A stretch of 64,000 nt of DNA from Rhodobacteraceae bacterium CCMM004 (GTDB lineage Bacteria; Pseudomonadota; Alphaproteobacteria; Rhodobacterales; Rhodobacteraceae), in the NCBI GenBank assembly GCA_004005435.1, contig RZWH01000003.1:310001-374000 (forward strand), written 5' to 3'. This document shows positions 47,546 to 54,929 of this stretch, piece after piece. A program made the translations under genes and the position numbers. The notes beneath the pieces were generated by a model. The model saw nothing but the letters and a program-made list of their open reading frames with translations, did not search any database and had not been told where the DNA came from. How positions within the stretch are numbered: the stretch's first letter is position 1; every line of letters starts with the position of its first letter.

Positions 47546-48814
47546 TTACTGGAACACCGCCTCGGGGTCGTCCAGGCTGTCGGACCCCTCGACCTCCAAC
47601 GCTTGCAGGCCCAGCACCTCGGCCGCCCGCTCGATCCCGCGGGTCTGCTCGATCAGAGCCGTCACTCCGCCCATGATCAGCGCCTCGCCCTCGGCATTGC
47701 CCCGCTCCAGCATCATGTCGTAGGCGAACCCGGCCTCGGCCGCGGTCTTGATGTCGCCGAGTGCCGCCATGGTCGCGGCCAGATCGCCCTGCAACTCGGC
47801 ATCGAGCGCGGGGTCGGCGGCCGCCACGAGGTCGGACAGCGACGGCCCGGACACGACCCGCCCGTCGATCCCCACGTAGCGGCCGAGATAGACGTTCCGC
47901 ACGCCCAGCCCGTCGTAGTAGTGGCTGTTGTGGGTGTTGTCGGAAAAGCAGTCGTGCTCTTCCTCGGGGTCGTTCAGCATCAGGCCCAGCCGCATCCGCT
48001 CGCCCGCCTGCTCGCCGTAGGAGAGCGATCCCATGCCGGTGAGCATCGCCAGGAGCCCGGAGCTGGGGTCCTCGGTCACCGCGGCGCGGGCGGCGCCGTC
48101 CTCGGCCCACTGCGCGGTCATCCACGCGAGGTCGGAGACCAGCAGGTCGGTGGCCGCGCGCAGATACTCTGCGCGCCGGTCGCAGTTGCCGCCCGTGCAA
48201 TCCGGCCCTTGCGCGTAGTCGGTCCAGGGCCGCGTCCCGGCGCCGGGTCCGTGCCCGTTCAGATCCTGCCCCCAGAGCAGGAACTCGATCGCGTGATAGC
48301 CGGTCGCGACGTTGGCCTCGACCCCGTCGGCCTCGTGCAGGACGTCCTGCAACAGGGCCGCGGTGATCTCGGCGGCGTCAACCTCTTGGCCTGAAAGGGT
48401 GAACGCGGGTGTCGCGACCACATTGAGCTGGGCCAGGTCGTTCTCTCCCTCGGCAAAGCCATGGGCAGGCGCGACATAGTCGATAAGGCCCTCGTCCAGC
48501 GGCCAGGCGTTTACCTTGCCCTCCCAGTCGTCGACGATGGCGTTGCCGAAGCGGTAGACCTCGGACTGCTGATAGGGCACCCGCGCGGCCACCCAGGCGT
48601 CCTTGGCCGCCTCCAGCGCCTGGGCCGAGGGCGCCGAGATCAGAGCATCGACCGCCGCCTGCAACCGCTCGGCCGACGCCAGGCTGTCGGCGTATTTCGC
48701 CGCGGCGATGTCGGCATAGGTCTCGACCACCGCAGACCGGTCGGGCGGCGCGGCCAGGGCCGCGGGCGCGGCGGCGAGCGCGAGGGCGCCCGCGGCAAGG
48801 GTGAGGCGTGTCAT
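47546..48814 (-). CDS. Imelysin-family iron-regulated protein (IrpA-like)
   Basis: A 422-aa exported protein (signal MTRLTLAAGALALAAAPAALA) with the full imelysin motif GYHAIEFLLWGQD (GxHxxE at 172-177: His174, Glu177), and paired helical repeats with YQQSEVYRFGNAIVDDWEGKVNAWPLDEGLIDYV. Family members such as IrpA and IcmP are iron-repressed envelope proteins. It lies 19 bp after the unknown first gene and 59 bp before the di-haem gene. Confidence 0.9.
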   Translation of the reverse strand: MTRLTLAAGALALAAAPAALAAPPDRSAVVETYADIAAAKYADSLASAERLQAAVDALISAPSAQALEAAKDAWVAARVPYQQSEVYRFGNAIVDDWEGKVNAWPLDEGLIDYVAPAHGFAEGENDLAQLNVVATPAFTLSGQEVDAAEITAALLQDVLHEADGVEANVATGYHAIEFLLWGQDLNGHGPGAGTRPWTDYAQGPDCTGGNCDRRAEYLRAATDLLVSDLAWMTAQWAEDGAARAAVTEDPSSGLLAMLTGMGSLSYGEQAGERMRLGLMLNDPEEEHDCFSDNTHNSHYYDGLGVRNVYLGRYVGIDGRVVSGPSLSDLVAAADPALDAELQGDLAATMAALGDIKTAAEAGFAYDMMLERGNAEGEALIMGGVTALIEQTRGIERAAEVLGLQALEVEGSDSLDDPEAVFQ

Positions 48815-48833
48815 CGGATCGGTGTCCTTTCGG

Positions 48834-49376
48834 TCAGTGGAGGGCATGGGACAGGGGCGCGGCGCGGCGGCGCACGGCGGCCTGTTTGAGCGCAAGGCCC
48901 AGGTCCTCAGCCGGGCCGATCAGCAGCGGCGCGGCGTCGGGGCGGACCATCGCGACCGCGATCATCAGCGCGTCGTCCCGGGCGCCCTCGGCGGCGCAGC
49001 CGATCAGGGCGGCAAAACAGCTCTCGTCGGCCCCGACGCAGCCGCAGCCGATGGGTCGACGCATCAGGGGGCGGCGGGCGTAGCGAATGCAGAGGTCGCA
49101 GAGCGTCTCCAGGGCGGCCAGAGCGGCCCGGCCCGCCGCGGCGCCCATCGCCTGTTCGAGGTCGCGGGTCATGTCGGCCTGGTGCTCGACGCCCGCGCAC
49201 CAGCGACGCAGGAGGTGGATGGCGTCGGCCTCCACCGCGTCCAGAGCATGGAGATGGCCGATCGGCACCGACCCGCGCCCGCGACCCGGCGCGGTCATCG
49301 CCGACGCCCCGGCGCCGGTGCGGACGGAGGGTCGATCCAGGGGACGGGTCGCTCGCAGATCGGGCGCATCGGTCAC
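48834..49376 (-). CDS. Hypothetical protein, first gene of the iron-linked operon
   Basis: A 180-aa protein without a recognised family. The frame opens with GTG at 49376 (MTDAPDLRATRPLDRPS); an in-frame ATG at 49298 is an alternative start. It has no signal peptide and is mainly helical, with LHALDAVEADAIHLLRRWCAG, then a cysteine-rich RRPIGCGCVGADESCFAALI near 115-134. The His/Cys content and its place directly behind two inverted iron-box-like motifs suggest metal sensing or handling, but that is inference. Confidence 0.65.
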   Translation of the reverse strand: MTDAPDLRATRPLDRPSVRTGAGASAMTAPGRGRGSVPIGHLHALDAVEADAIHLLRRWCAGVEHQADMTRDLEQAMGAAAGRAALAALETLCDLCIRYARRPLMRRPIGCGCVGADESCFAALIGCAAEGARDDALMIAVAMVRPDAAPLLIGPAEDLGLALKQAAVRRRAAPLSHALH

Positions 49377-49426
49377 TCCGCGGAGGGGGTCGGCGGCGCA
49401 GGGCGCGCCCGACTGTCCCGATAATG

Positions 49427-49471
49427 CTGAGTGATTCTGTCAGGTATGTCAATCCGACAGAAATAGTCAGG
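49427..49471. promoter_or_regulatory. Inverted pair of candidate iron-responsive operators
   Basis: CTGAGTGATTCTGTC (49427-49441, plus strand) and CTGACTATTTCTGTC (minus strand, 49470 to 49456) agree at 12 of 15 positions and face each other across 14 bp. They lie 51-94 bp before the start of the operon with two imelysins. The CTGA...TCAG outline recalls the Iron-Rhodo-box bound by IscR in Rhodobacter, but I could not check the consensus. Confidence 0.5.
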
Positions 49472-49535
49472 ATTCTGGCCGGATCGGCCAGGGCGTGAGG
49501 ATCGGACTGGGGCGTCGGTCCGCCGTCTGCGGCTG

Positions 49536-50402
49536 TTAGACGTCGGCCTCGTCTTCGAGTTCGGCGTCGATCTCCGCGCCGAGCAGCAGGATGAAAGCCG
49601 ACATCCACAGCCACATCAGCAGGATGATCACCCCGGCGAGGGAGCCGAAGGTCTCGTTATACGAACCGAAGTACGTGACGTAGAGCGTGAACCCCAATGT
49701 CGCCAGCACCCACAATGCGCACGCGATCAGAGCCCCAGGGGCCAGCCACCGCCATTTTGCCGGATCGCGGGAGGGCCCGTAGCGGTAGAGGATCAGGATC
49801 CCGCCCACCCCGATGACGAACAGCGCGGGCCAGCGCAGCAGCGTCAGCGCATCGCGCAGTTGCGGAACCCCGTCGAGGAACGACAGGAGCGCGGGCAGCC
49901 CGGCAATGAATCCAAGGCAGATCAAGAGCCCCACCAGCACCGACAGGGTCAGCGCCAGGGATGTGAGCTTGAGCTGGAGAAACCCGCGGCTCTCGGTCTC
50001 GTCGAAGGCGACATTGAGGCCGCGGATCATATTGTCGATCCCCTTGGACGCCGAATAGATCGCCACGAGGATGCCCAGCACCGCGGCGAGCCCCAGGCCG
50101 CCCTTGTCCGACCCCGCCACCGCCTTCATCTGGTCGATGATGATCGTCGCGGCGTCCGAGGGCAGTGCGGCGGCGAGCGTGTCGGCGGCGCCAACGATGG
50201 TGTCCGGCTCGACGATCAGACCGGCCATCGCGACCATCGCCGTGATCGCCGGAAACAGCGCCAGCAAGCCGTAGAAGGCGACACCACCGGCAATCAGGGA
50301 GACCTGGTCCTGGGCCAGCTCGTCCTTAACGGCCAGAGCGACGTTCTTCCATGCGCGGGGCGGCAGATCGCCGGGCGAGGTGACGGTTCGGCTGCGGCTC
50401 AT
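49536..50402 (-). CDS. YihY/BrkB-family inner-membrane protein
   Basis: A 288-aa protein with six membrane segments and the family pattern: SLIAGGVAFYGLLALFPAITA, a middle YSASKGIDNMIRGLNVAFDE, and YVTYFGSYNETFGSLAGVIILLMWLWMSAF. BrkB/YihY proteins (once called RNase BN) have no agreed function; stress and envelope roles are reported. GGAGG precedes the ATG at 50402. An EcfG-type promoter stands about 77 bp upstream. Confidence 0.9.
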   Translation of the reverse strand: MSRSRTVTSPGDLPPRAWKNVALAVKDELAQDQVSLIAGGVAFYGLLALFPAITAMVAMAGLIVEPDTIVGAADTLAAALPSDAATIIIDQMKAVAGSDKGGLGLAAVLGILVAIYSASKGIDNMIRGLNVAFDETESRGFLQLKLTSLALTLSVLVGLLICLGFIAGLPALLSFLDGVPQLRDALTLLRWPALFVIGVGGILILYRYGPSRDPAKWRWLAPGALIACALWVLATLGFTLYVTYFGSYNETFGSLAGVIILLMWLWMSAFILLLGAEIDAELEDEADV

Positions 50403-50478
50403 GGGGGCCTCCGTGGCGGGCCTGGACCGCGCCGGATCGGGTCTGGCAGGGCGGCGGCGGATATCGTTACGGGGGCGC

Positions 50479-50503
50479 AACGCGGCCGTGGCGCCGCGGT
50501 TCC
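50479..50503 (-). promoter_or_regulatory. EcfG (general stress sigma) promoter candidate for the YihY gene
   Basis: Read on the minus strand: GGAAC (50503-50499), 16-bp spacer, CGTT (50482-50479). This is an exact match to the known alphaproteobacterial EcfG consensus GGAAC-N16/17-CGTT, placed about 77 bp before the start codon. Confidence 0.6.
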
Positions 50504-50667
50504 TGGCGACGGGACCGCGCCGCGGCGCGGGCCGATCCGTCGCCCGCGCCTTCGGCGCGCCGCCCATGGACTCAGCACAGAGATATGTCTTGCGACATTC
50601 AAAGGGTGCGGCAATTTCGCCAAACCTTAAACCACATTAAGTTCCCAGCCATTCGGCGGAGGCTGAG

Positions 50668-50692
50668 GGAACCCCCTCCCCCCCGCGCAGTT
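50668..50692 (+). promoter_or_regulatory. EcfG-type promoter candidate for the YqjD/YqjE-like operon
   Basis: GGAAC (50668-50672), 16-bp spacer, AGTT (50689-50692), one base off the EcfG -10 consensus CGTT. It stands about 140 bp before the 22-aa ORF and would drive the plus-strand stress group, in divergent arrangement with the site at 50479-50503. The 429-bp gap 50403-50831 shows nothing else. Confidence 0.5.
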
Positions 50693-50831
50693 GGTCGCTA
50701 GAACGATGTCCGAAACGGACGGGTCCTCGACCGGTCGGCGCCCGCGCGCGGTGTGCGGCGGGAGGCCTGTGCCGCCGTCGTCGCGGCCCTATGAACAGAC
50801 GCTTCGGGCGCCATGATGGAGAAGTTCCGCA

Positions 50832-50900
50832 ATGCACAACGTGTTCTATCTGGTCGGGCTCATCGTCATCATCCTCGCCGTCCTCGGCGCGGTGGCGTGA
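50832..50900 (+). CDS. 22-aa single-helix membrane peptide
   Basis: MHNVFYLVGLIVIILAVLGAVA followed by TGA: almost entirely one transmembrane helix, preceded by GGAGAAG about 10 nt before the ATG. Similar very short MxNxxYLVGLIVxILAxLG peptides are familiar in alphaproteobacteria next to DUF883/DUF3618 stress genes, from memory and unchecked. It is 26 bp before the YqjD-like gene, with which it probably shares a transcript. Confidence 0.6.
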   Translation: MHNVFYLVGLIVIILAVLGAVA

Positions 50901-50926
50901 ACCCCAGAACGAGTGGAGATCAGTCC

Positions 50927-51607
50927 GTGACAGACAGCAGTTCCCCGAACACCCCCGCCCCCGGCACGCCCGGGTCTACGTCGAAAGACGCAAGCCAGAT
51001 GGCCAAGGAGACCCGCGACGCCGCACAGGAGCGGGCCGAGACCCTGGCCGAGAAGGCCAAGGCCGAGGCCCAGTCCGCCCTCGACTACGGCCGCGATAAG
51101 GCGCAGGCCAAGGCCGAGGAGGCGCAGCACGGCGCCGCTCACGAGGCGCAAGAGACCGCCGAGGCCCTGCGCGCCGCGGGCGAGCGGTTCGACCAGGGCG
51201 ATTTCCGCCGCCAAGCCGCGACGCAACTCGCGGACGGGTTGGGCGACATCGCCGAGAGCATCCGCGGCAAGGATTTGGCCGACATCCCCGACGATCTGCG
51301 CCGCTTTGCCCGCCGCAATCCGGCGATGTTCTACGGCGGCGCCGCGCTGTTGGGCTTCGCCCTGGCGCGGATGGCCGTCGCCTCGGAGCGCAAGCGCGAC
51401 GAGGACGAGGCGTGGGACGACGATTGGAACGACGACTGGGACGGCGCCCGCCGCGCCGCGCCCGCGCCGACCCAGCCTGCCATGGCCACGCCTGCGCCGG
51501 CGGGTTCCGCGTCCGGCCCGGCATCCTCTGCCCCGGCAGCCGGGGCGCCCGCGACACCGCCGATGAGCCCCTCGGTCCACCCCGTGAAGGAAGGAGGCGC
51601 GTCATGA
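50927..51607 (+). CDS. YqjD/DUF883-like membrane-anchored helical protein
   Basis: A 226-aa protein starting at GTG (50927) behind GTGGAGATCA. Long charged helix (about 22-105, rich in Ala/Glu/Lys: AQERAETLAEKAKAEAQSAL), one membrane segment PAMFYGGAALLGFALARMAV, an acidic Trp/Asp patch (DEAWDDDWNDDWD), and a Pro/Ala-rich disordered tail. The layout recalls E. coli YqjD/ElaB, ribosome-associated inner-membrane stress proteins. It overlaps the next gene by 4 bp. Confidence 0.65.
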   Translation: MTDSSSPNTPAPGTPGSTSKDASQMAKETRDAAQERAETLAEKAKAEAQSALDYGRDKAQAKAEEAQHGAAHEAQETAEALRAAGERFDQGDFRRQAATQLADGLGDIAESIRGKDLADIPDDLRRFARRNPAMFYGGAALLGFALARMAVASERKRDEDEAWDDDWNDDWDGARRAAPAPTQPAMATPAPAGSASGPASSAPAAGAPATPPMSPSVHPVKEGGAS

Positions 51608-51996
51608 GCGACGAGACCGACAACCGTTCGACCCCCTCGCTGATCGCCGACGTGATGACGCACCTGTCGACCCTGGTGCGCAAGGAGGTGGATCTTGCCC
51701 GGACCGAGGTGAACGAGAACCTGTCCCGCGCCGGTGTGGCGGTCGGCATGATCGCGGGCGCCGCGATCATCGTCTTGGTGGCGCTCAACGTTCTGGCCGC
51801 GGCGCTGGTCGCCGCGCTCACGGAGCTGGGCCTCGACGCTGGCTGGGCCTCTCTCATCGTCGGCGTGGCGCTGGCCGCCATCGCCTTCGGCATGATGATG
51901 AAGGGCCTCAACGACCTCAAATTGCAGAGCCTCGCCCCCACCCGCACGGTCAAGAACGTGCAGCGGGACGCCGAGGCGGTGAAGGAGACGCTCTGA
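51604..51996 (+). CDS. Phage-holin-family (DUF1469/YqjE-like) membrane protein
   Basis: A 130-aa protein: amphipathic N-terminus (LIADVMTHLSTLVRKEVDLARTEV), then two strong membrane helices (VGMIAGAAIIVLVALNVLAAALVAAL and WASLIVGVALAAIAFGMMM), then a short soluble tail. This is the DUF1469 / putative actinobacterial holin-X pattern shared with YqjE. Coupled by ATGA overlap to the gene before and TGATG overlap to the gene after. No prophage genes accompany it. Confidence 0.82.
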   Translation: MSDETDNRSTPSLIADVMTHLSTLVRKEVDLARTEVNENLSRAGVAVGMIAGAAIIVLVALNVLAAALVAALTELGLDAGWASLIVGVALAAIAFGMMMKGLNDLKLQSLAPTRTVKNVQRDAEAVKETL

Positions 51997-53180
51997 TGAC
52001 CGACCACAAGAGTTCCGCCGAAATCGAGCGGGAGATCGAGCAGGAGCGATCGGCGCTGACCGACAGCATCGACCGCCTCCAGGATCAGTTCTCGCCCGAG
52101 CGGCTGGTCGAGACGGTGACGGCGCAGTTCCGCGAGAACGGGGGCGACATGGCCCGCTCCATCGGCCGCGCGGCCAAGGACAACCCCATCGCGCTGGCGC
52201 TGACCGGCGTGGGGATCGCCTGGCTGATCGCCGGTTCGGGCAGCGGATCGCGCGGCCGCCGGCGGTGGGACGACGACGACTGGGACGACCGCGACCGCCG
52301 CCCCGCGGTCGCCTACGATCCGCGCACCCGGCCGACCGCCGCCGGCTTCCGCTCGGAGGGCCCGGCCTATGCCGGGGTCGACGACCGGATCGCGGCCGCC
52401 GATGCGGCGATGCGCAGCGAGCGCTACGGCGACGATGACGACGACGGCCCGTCGCTCTGGGGTCGGATCAAGGACGGCGCGGCCTCGCTCGGCGAGTCGG
52501 TGCGCAGCGGTGCGGAGGCGACGCGCGACAGCGTGACCGGCGCCGCCTCTTCGGCCTGGGAGGGCACCTCCGGTGCCGCCGCCTCGGCCCGCGGCGGAGC
52601 CCAGGGCGCGTATCGCTCGGCCGCCGACCGGGCGGCGCGGTCCCGCGAGCAGGCCTACATGTCGGCGGCGCAGATGCGGGCACGCATCTCTGAAGGCACC
52701 GACAGCATGTCCGAGGCGGCGCGCGAGCGCGTGATCGCCGCGCGGATGCGGGCCTACGAGATGCAGCGCGACATCGAGCGGTCAGCGCACCGCGGCGCTG
52801 ACCGGGTCGAGCGGATGCACAGGGACGAGCCGCTTGTCTTCGGCGCCATTGCCCTGGCGCTCGGCGCTGCGGCCGGGGCGATGATGCCCCGCACCGAGGT
52901 TGAGGACCGCTCCATCGGCGGCTACCGCGACCAGGCCTTCGACGAGGCCGACCGCATCTTCCGCGAGGAGAGCGCCAAGCTCAAGAAGGTCGCCCAGGCC
53001 GCCGCCGAAGAGGGCAAGGCCATCGCCGGCGAGACCGTCGAGGGCGCCAAGGAAAAGACGCCCCACGGTCAGGAGGCGGTGGACAGGGCCGAGGCAAAGG
53101 CCCGCGAGGCCGCCCAGCGCGTGGGCGACGCGGCCAAGGCCGAGGCCGACCGTCAGAACCTCGGCGGCTCGGCCACCTAG
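51996..53180 (+). CDS. DUF3618 domain protein
   Basis: A 394-aa protein with the DUF3618 start SAEIEREIEQERSALTDSIDRLQDQFSPERLV, one membrane segment (NPIALALTGVGIAWLIAGSG), a charged Arg/Asp linker, a long Ala/Ser/Arg-rich helical middle, a second hydrophobic patch (LVFGAIALALGAAAGAMM), and a C-terminal Lys/Glu/Ala helix. Probably an envelope structural or stress protein. It completes a three-gene set equivalent to yqjD-yqjE plus DUF3618. Confidence 0.82.
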   Translation: MTDHKSSAEIEREIEQERSALTDSIDRLQDQFSPERLVETVTAQFRENGGDMARSIGRAAKDNPIALALTGVGIAWLIAGSGSGSRGRRRWDDDDWDDRDRRPAVAYDPRTRPTAAGFRSEGPAYAGVDDRIAAADAAMRSERYGDDDDDGPSLWGRIKDGAASLGESVRSGAEATRDSVTGAASSAWEGTSGAAASARGGAQGAYRSAADRAARSREQAYMSAAQMRARISEGTDSMSEAARERVIAARMRAYEMQRDIERSAHRGADRVERMHRDEPLVFGAIALALGAAAGAMMPRTEVEDRSIGGYRDQAFDEADRIFREESAKLKKVAQAAAEEGKAIAGETVEGAKEKTPHGQEAVDRAEAKAREAAQRVGDAAKAEADRQNLGGSAT

Positions 53181-53261
53181 AGACCCCGCCGGGCGCGCCT
53201 CCCCCGCGCGCCCGGCCCCTATCGCGGGCGCCCCCCGCACCCTCCTGCCGGAGCACACCCG

Positions 53262-54056
53262 ATGAATCTGAACATCCGTGGACGGGTCGCGCTCATCACC
53301 GGCGCGTCCACCGGCCTGGGCTTGGCCGCCGCGCGCTTTCTCGACCGCGAGGGCGTGCGCCTGATCCTCACCGATGTCGAGGAGGAGCCGCTGAACCAGG
53401 CGCGCGCCGAGTTCGACGGCGACACGCGCGCCCTGGTCGCAGATCTGACTGACGATACCGGCGTTCTGAGTCTGGCGCAGGCCGCTGCGGAGGTCGGGCC
53501 GGTCGACATCCTGGTCCACACCGCCGGGATCACGGGGGCCAAGGGCGACCCGCTGGAGATGACCGACGCGGATTTCGAGGACGCCTGGCAGACGAACTTC
53601 ATGTCCGCCGTCCGCCTCTGCCGCACCTTCGTCAAGCCCATGGCCGACCAGGGGTGGGGACGCGTCGTCTGCGTCACCTCCGAGAACGCGGTCCAGCCCT
53701 ACCCGGACGAGGCGGTCTACAATGCCTCCAAAGCCGCGCTCCTGAACTTCACCAAGGCCGTGTCGCTGGCTTACGGCCCCAAGGGGGTCCTCGTGAATAC
53801 CGTGGCGCCTGCGTTCATCGAAACGCCGATGACGGACAAGATGATGGAAAAGCGGGCCGAGGAGTTGGGCGTCGATTTCGACGAGGCCGTGGAGAGTTTC
53901 CTGGAAGAGGAGCGGCCCTATCTGACGCTCAAACGCCGGGGCAAGCCCGAGGAGGTGGCGGCGGTGATCGCGCTCCTGTGCTCGGACCTGGCGAGCTTTA
54001 CCAACGGGTCGGCCTACCGGGTCGACGGCGGCGCCGTGGCGGCGATGAACATCTGA
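53262..54056 (+). CDS. SDR-family oxidoreductase
   Basis: A 264-aa classical SDR: TGASTGLG (13-20), active-site Ser140 (VTSENA), Tyr153 and Lys157 (YNASK), C-terminal ASFTNGSAYRVDGGAVAAMNI. The structural NNAG motif is HTAG. A FabG-like or sugar/polyol dehydrogenase is plausible but no substrate can be assigned. It lies 81 bp after the DUF3618 gene and 15 bp before another SDR. Confidence 0.88.
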   Translation: MNLNIRGRVALITGASTGLGLAAARFLDREGVRLILTDVEEEPLNQARAEFDGDTRALVADLTDDTGVLSLAQAAAEVGPVDILVHTAGITGAKGDPLEMTDADFEDAWQTNFMSAVRLCRTFVKPMADQGWGRVVCVTSENAVQPYPDEAVYNASKAALLNFTKAVSLAYGPKGVLVNTVAPAFIETPMTDKMMEKRAEELGVDFDEAVESFLEEERPYLTLKRRGKPEEVAAVIALLCSDLASFTNGSAYRVDGGAVAAMNI

Positions 54057-54071
54057 GAGGACGGACAGGAC

Positions 54072-54929
54072 ATGAACGAAGAGGTGAAGATCCCGCCGCA
54101 GGAGCAAGACGCGATGCCAGCCGACGAGCATCGGATGGACCCCGCGCCCGACTATGCCCCCCGCCACCGCGGTGCGGGCAAGCTTGAGGGCAAGGTGGCG
54201 CTGATCACCGGAGGCGACAGCGGCATCGGGCGGGCCATCGCCGCGCTCTTCGCCCGTGAGGGGGCCAAGGTCGCCATCGCCTACCTGGACGAGGACAAGG
54301 ACGCCGAAGAGACCCGTCGCATCGTCGAAGAGGACGAAGCGGGCGCGGCGCTGCTGCTCCCCGGCGATCTGAGCGAAAAGGCCCATGCCGAGGACGTGGT
54401 CGCCCGCACGGTCGCGCGCTTCGGCGGCCTCGACATCCTCATCAACAACGCCGCGCAGCAGTGGCTGGACGAGGACCTGACCGAGCTGAGCGAGGAGCGG
54501 CTGCGCCGGACCTTCGATTCCAACGTCATGTCCTACTTCTTCTGCACCCAGGCAGCGCTCCCGCATCTCAAGGAAGGTGCGTCGATCATCAACACAACCT
54601 CGGTCAACGCCTTTGCGGGGATGGGGTCGCTCATTGCCTATTCCACCACGCGCGGCGCCTCGCTGGCCTTTACCCGGTCGCTGGCGGCGAACCTGACGGA
54701 CAAGGGCATCCGCGTGAACGCCGTGGCGCCCGGCCCGATCTGGACCCCGTTCATCCCTGGCACCATGCCCGCCGAGCAGGTCGAGGATTTCGGCAGCCAA
54801 ACGCCGCTGGGCCGTTGCGGCCAGCCATGGGAGGTGGCGACGGCCTATCTGTTCCTCGCCTCGTCGGACGGCAGCTATTACACCGGCCAGACCCTGCACC
54901 CCAACGGCGGCATGGTGGTCGGTGCCTAG
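54072..54929 (+). CDS. SDR-family stress protein (YghA/YdaD-like) with altered catalytic Lys
   Basis: A 285-aa member of the YghA/general-stress-protein-39 group, recognised by the N-terminal extension (MPADEHRMDPAPDYAPRHRG) before the cofactor motif TGGDSGIG (46-53), NNAA (125-128), TTSVNAF (Ser177) and the ending GQTLHPNGGMVVG. The catalytic YxxxK is Y190-S-T-T-R194, so the Lys is Arg. This could lower or change activity. It overlaps the downstream glucosidase gene by 8 bp. Confidence 0.88.
   Translation: MNEEVKIPPQEQDAMPADEHRMDPAPDYAPRHRGAGKLEGKVALITGGDSGIGRAIAALFAREGAKVAIAYLDEDKDAEETRRIVEEDEAGAALLLPGDLSEKAHAEDVVARTVARFGGLDILINNAAQQWLDEDLTELSEERLRRTFDSNVMSYFFCTQAALPHLKEGASIINTTSVNAFAGMGSLIAYSTTRGASLAFTRSLAANLTDKGIRVNAVAPGPIWTPFIPGTMPAEQVEDFGSQTPLGRCGQPWEVATAYLFLASSDGSYYTGQTLHPNGGMVVGA

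Noticed and set aside
51604-51996. A phage holin, suggesting a prophage
   Set aside because: The family name is misleading. The gene sits in a chromosomal YqjD/YqjE-like stress operon, with no phage structural, lysis or integrase genes nearby.
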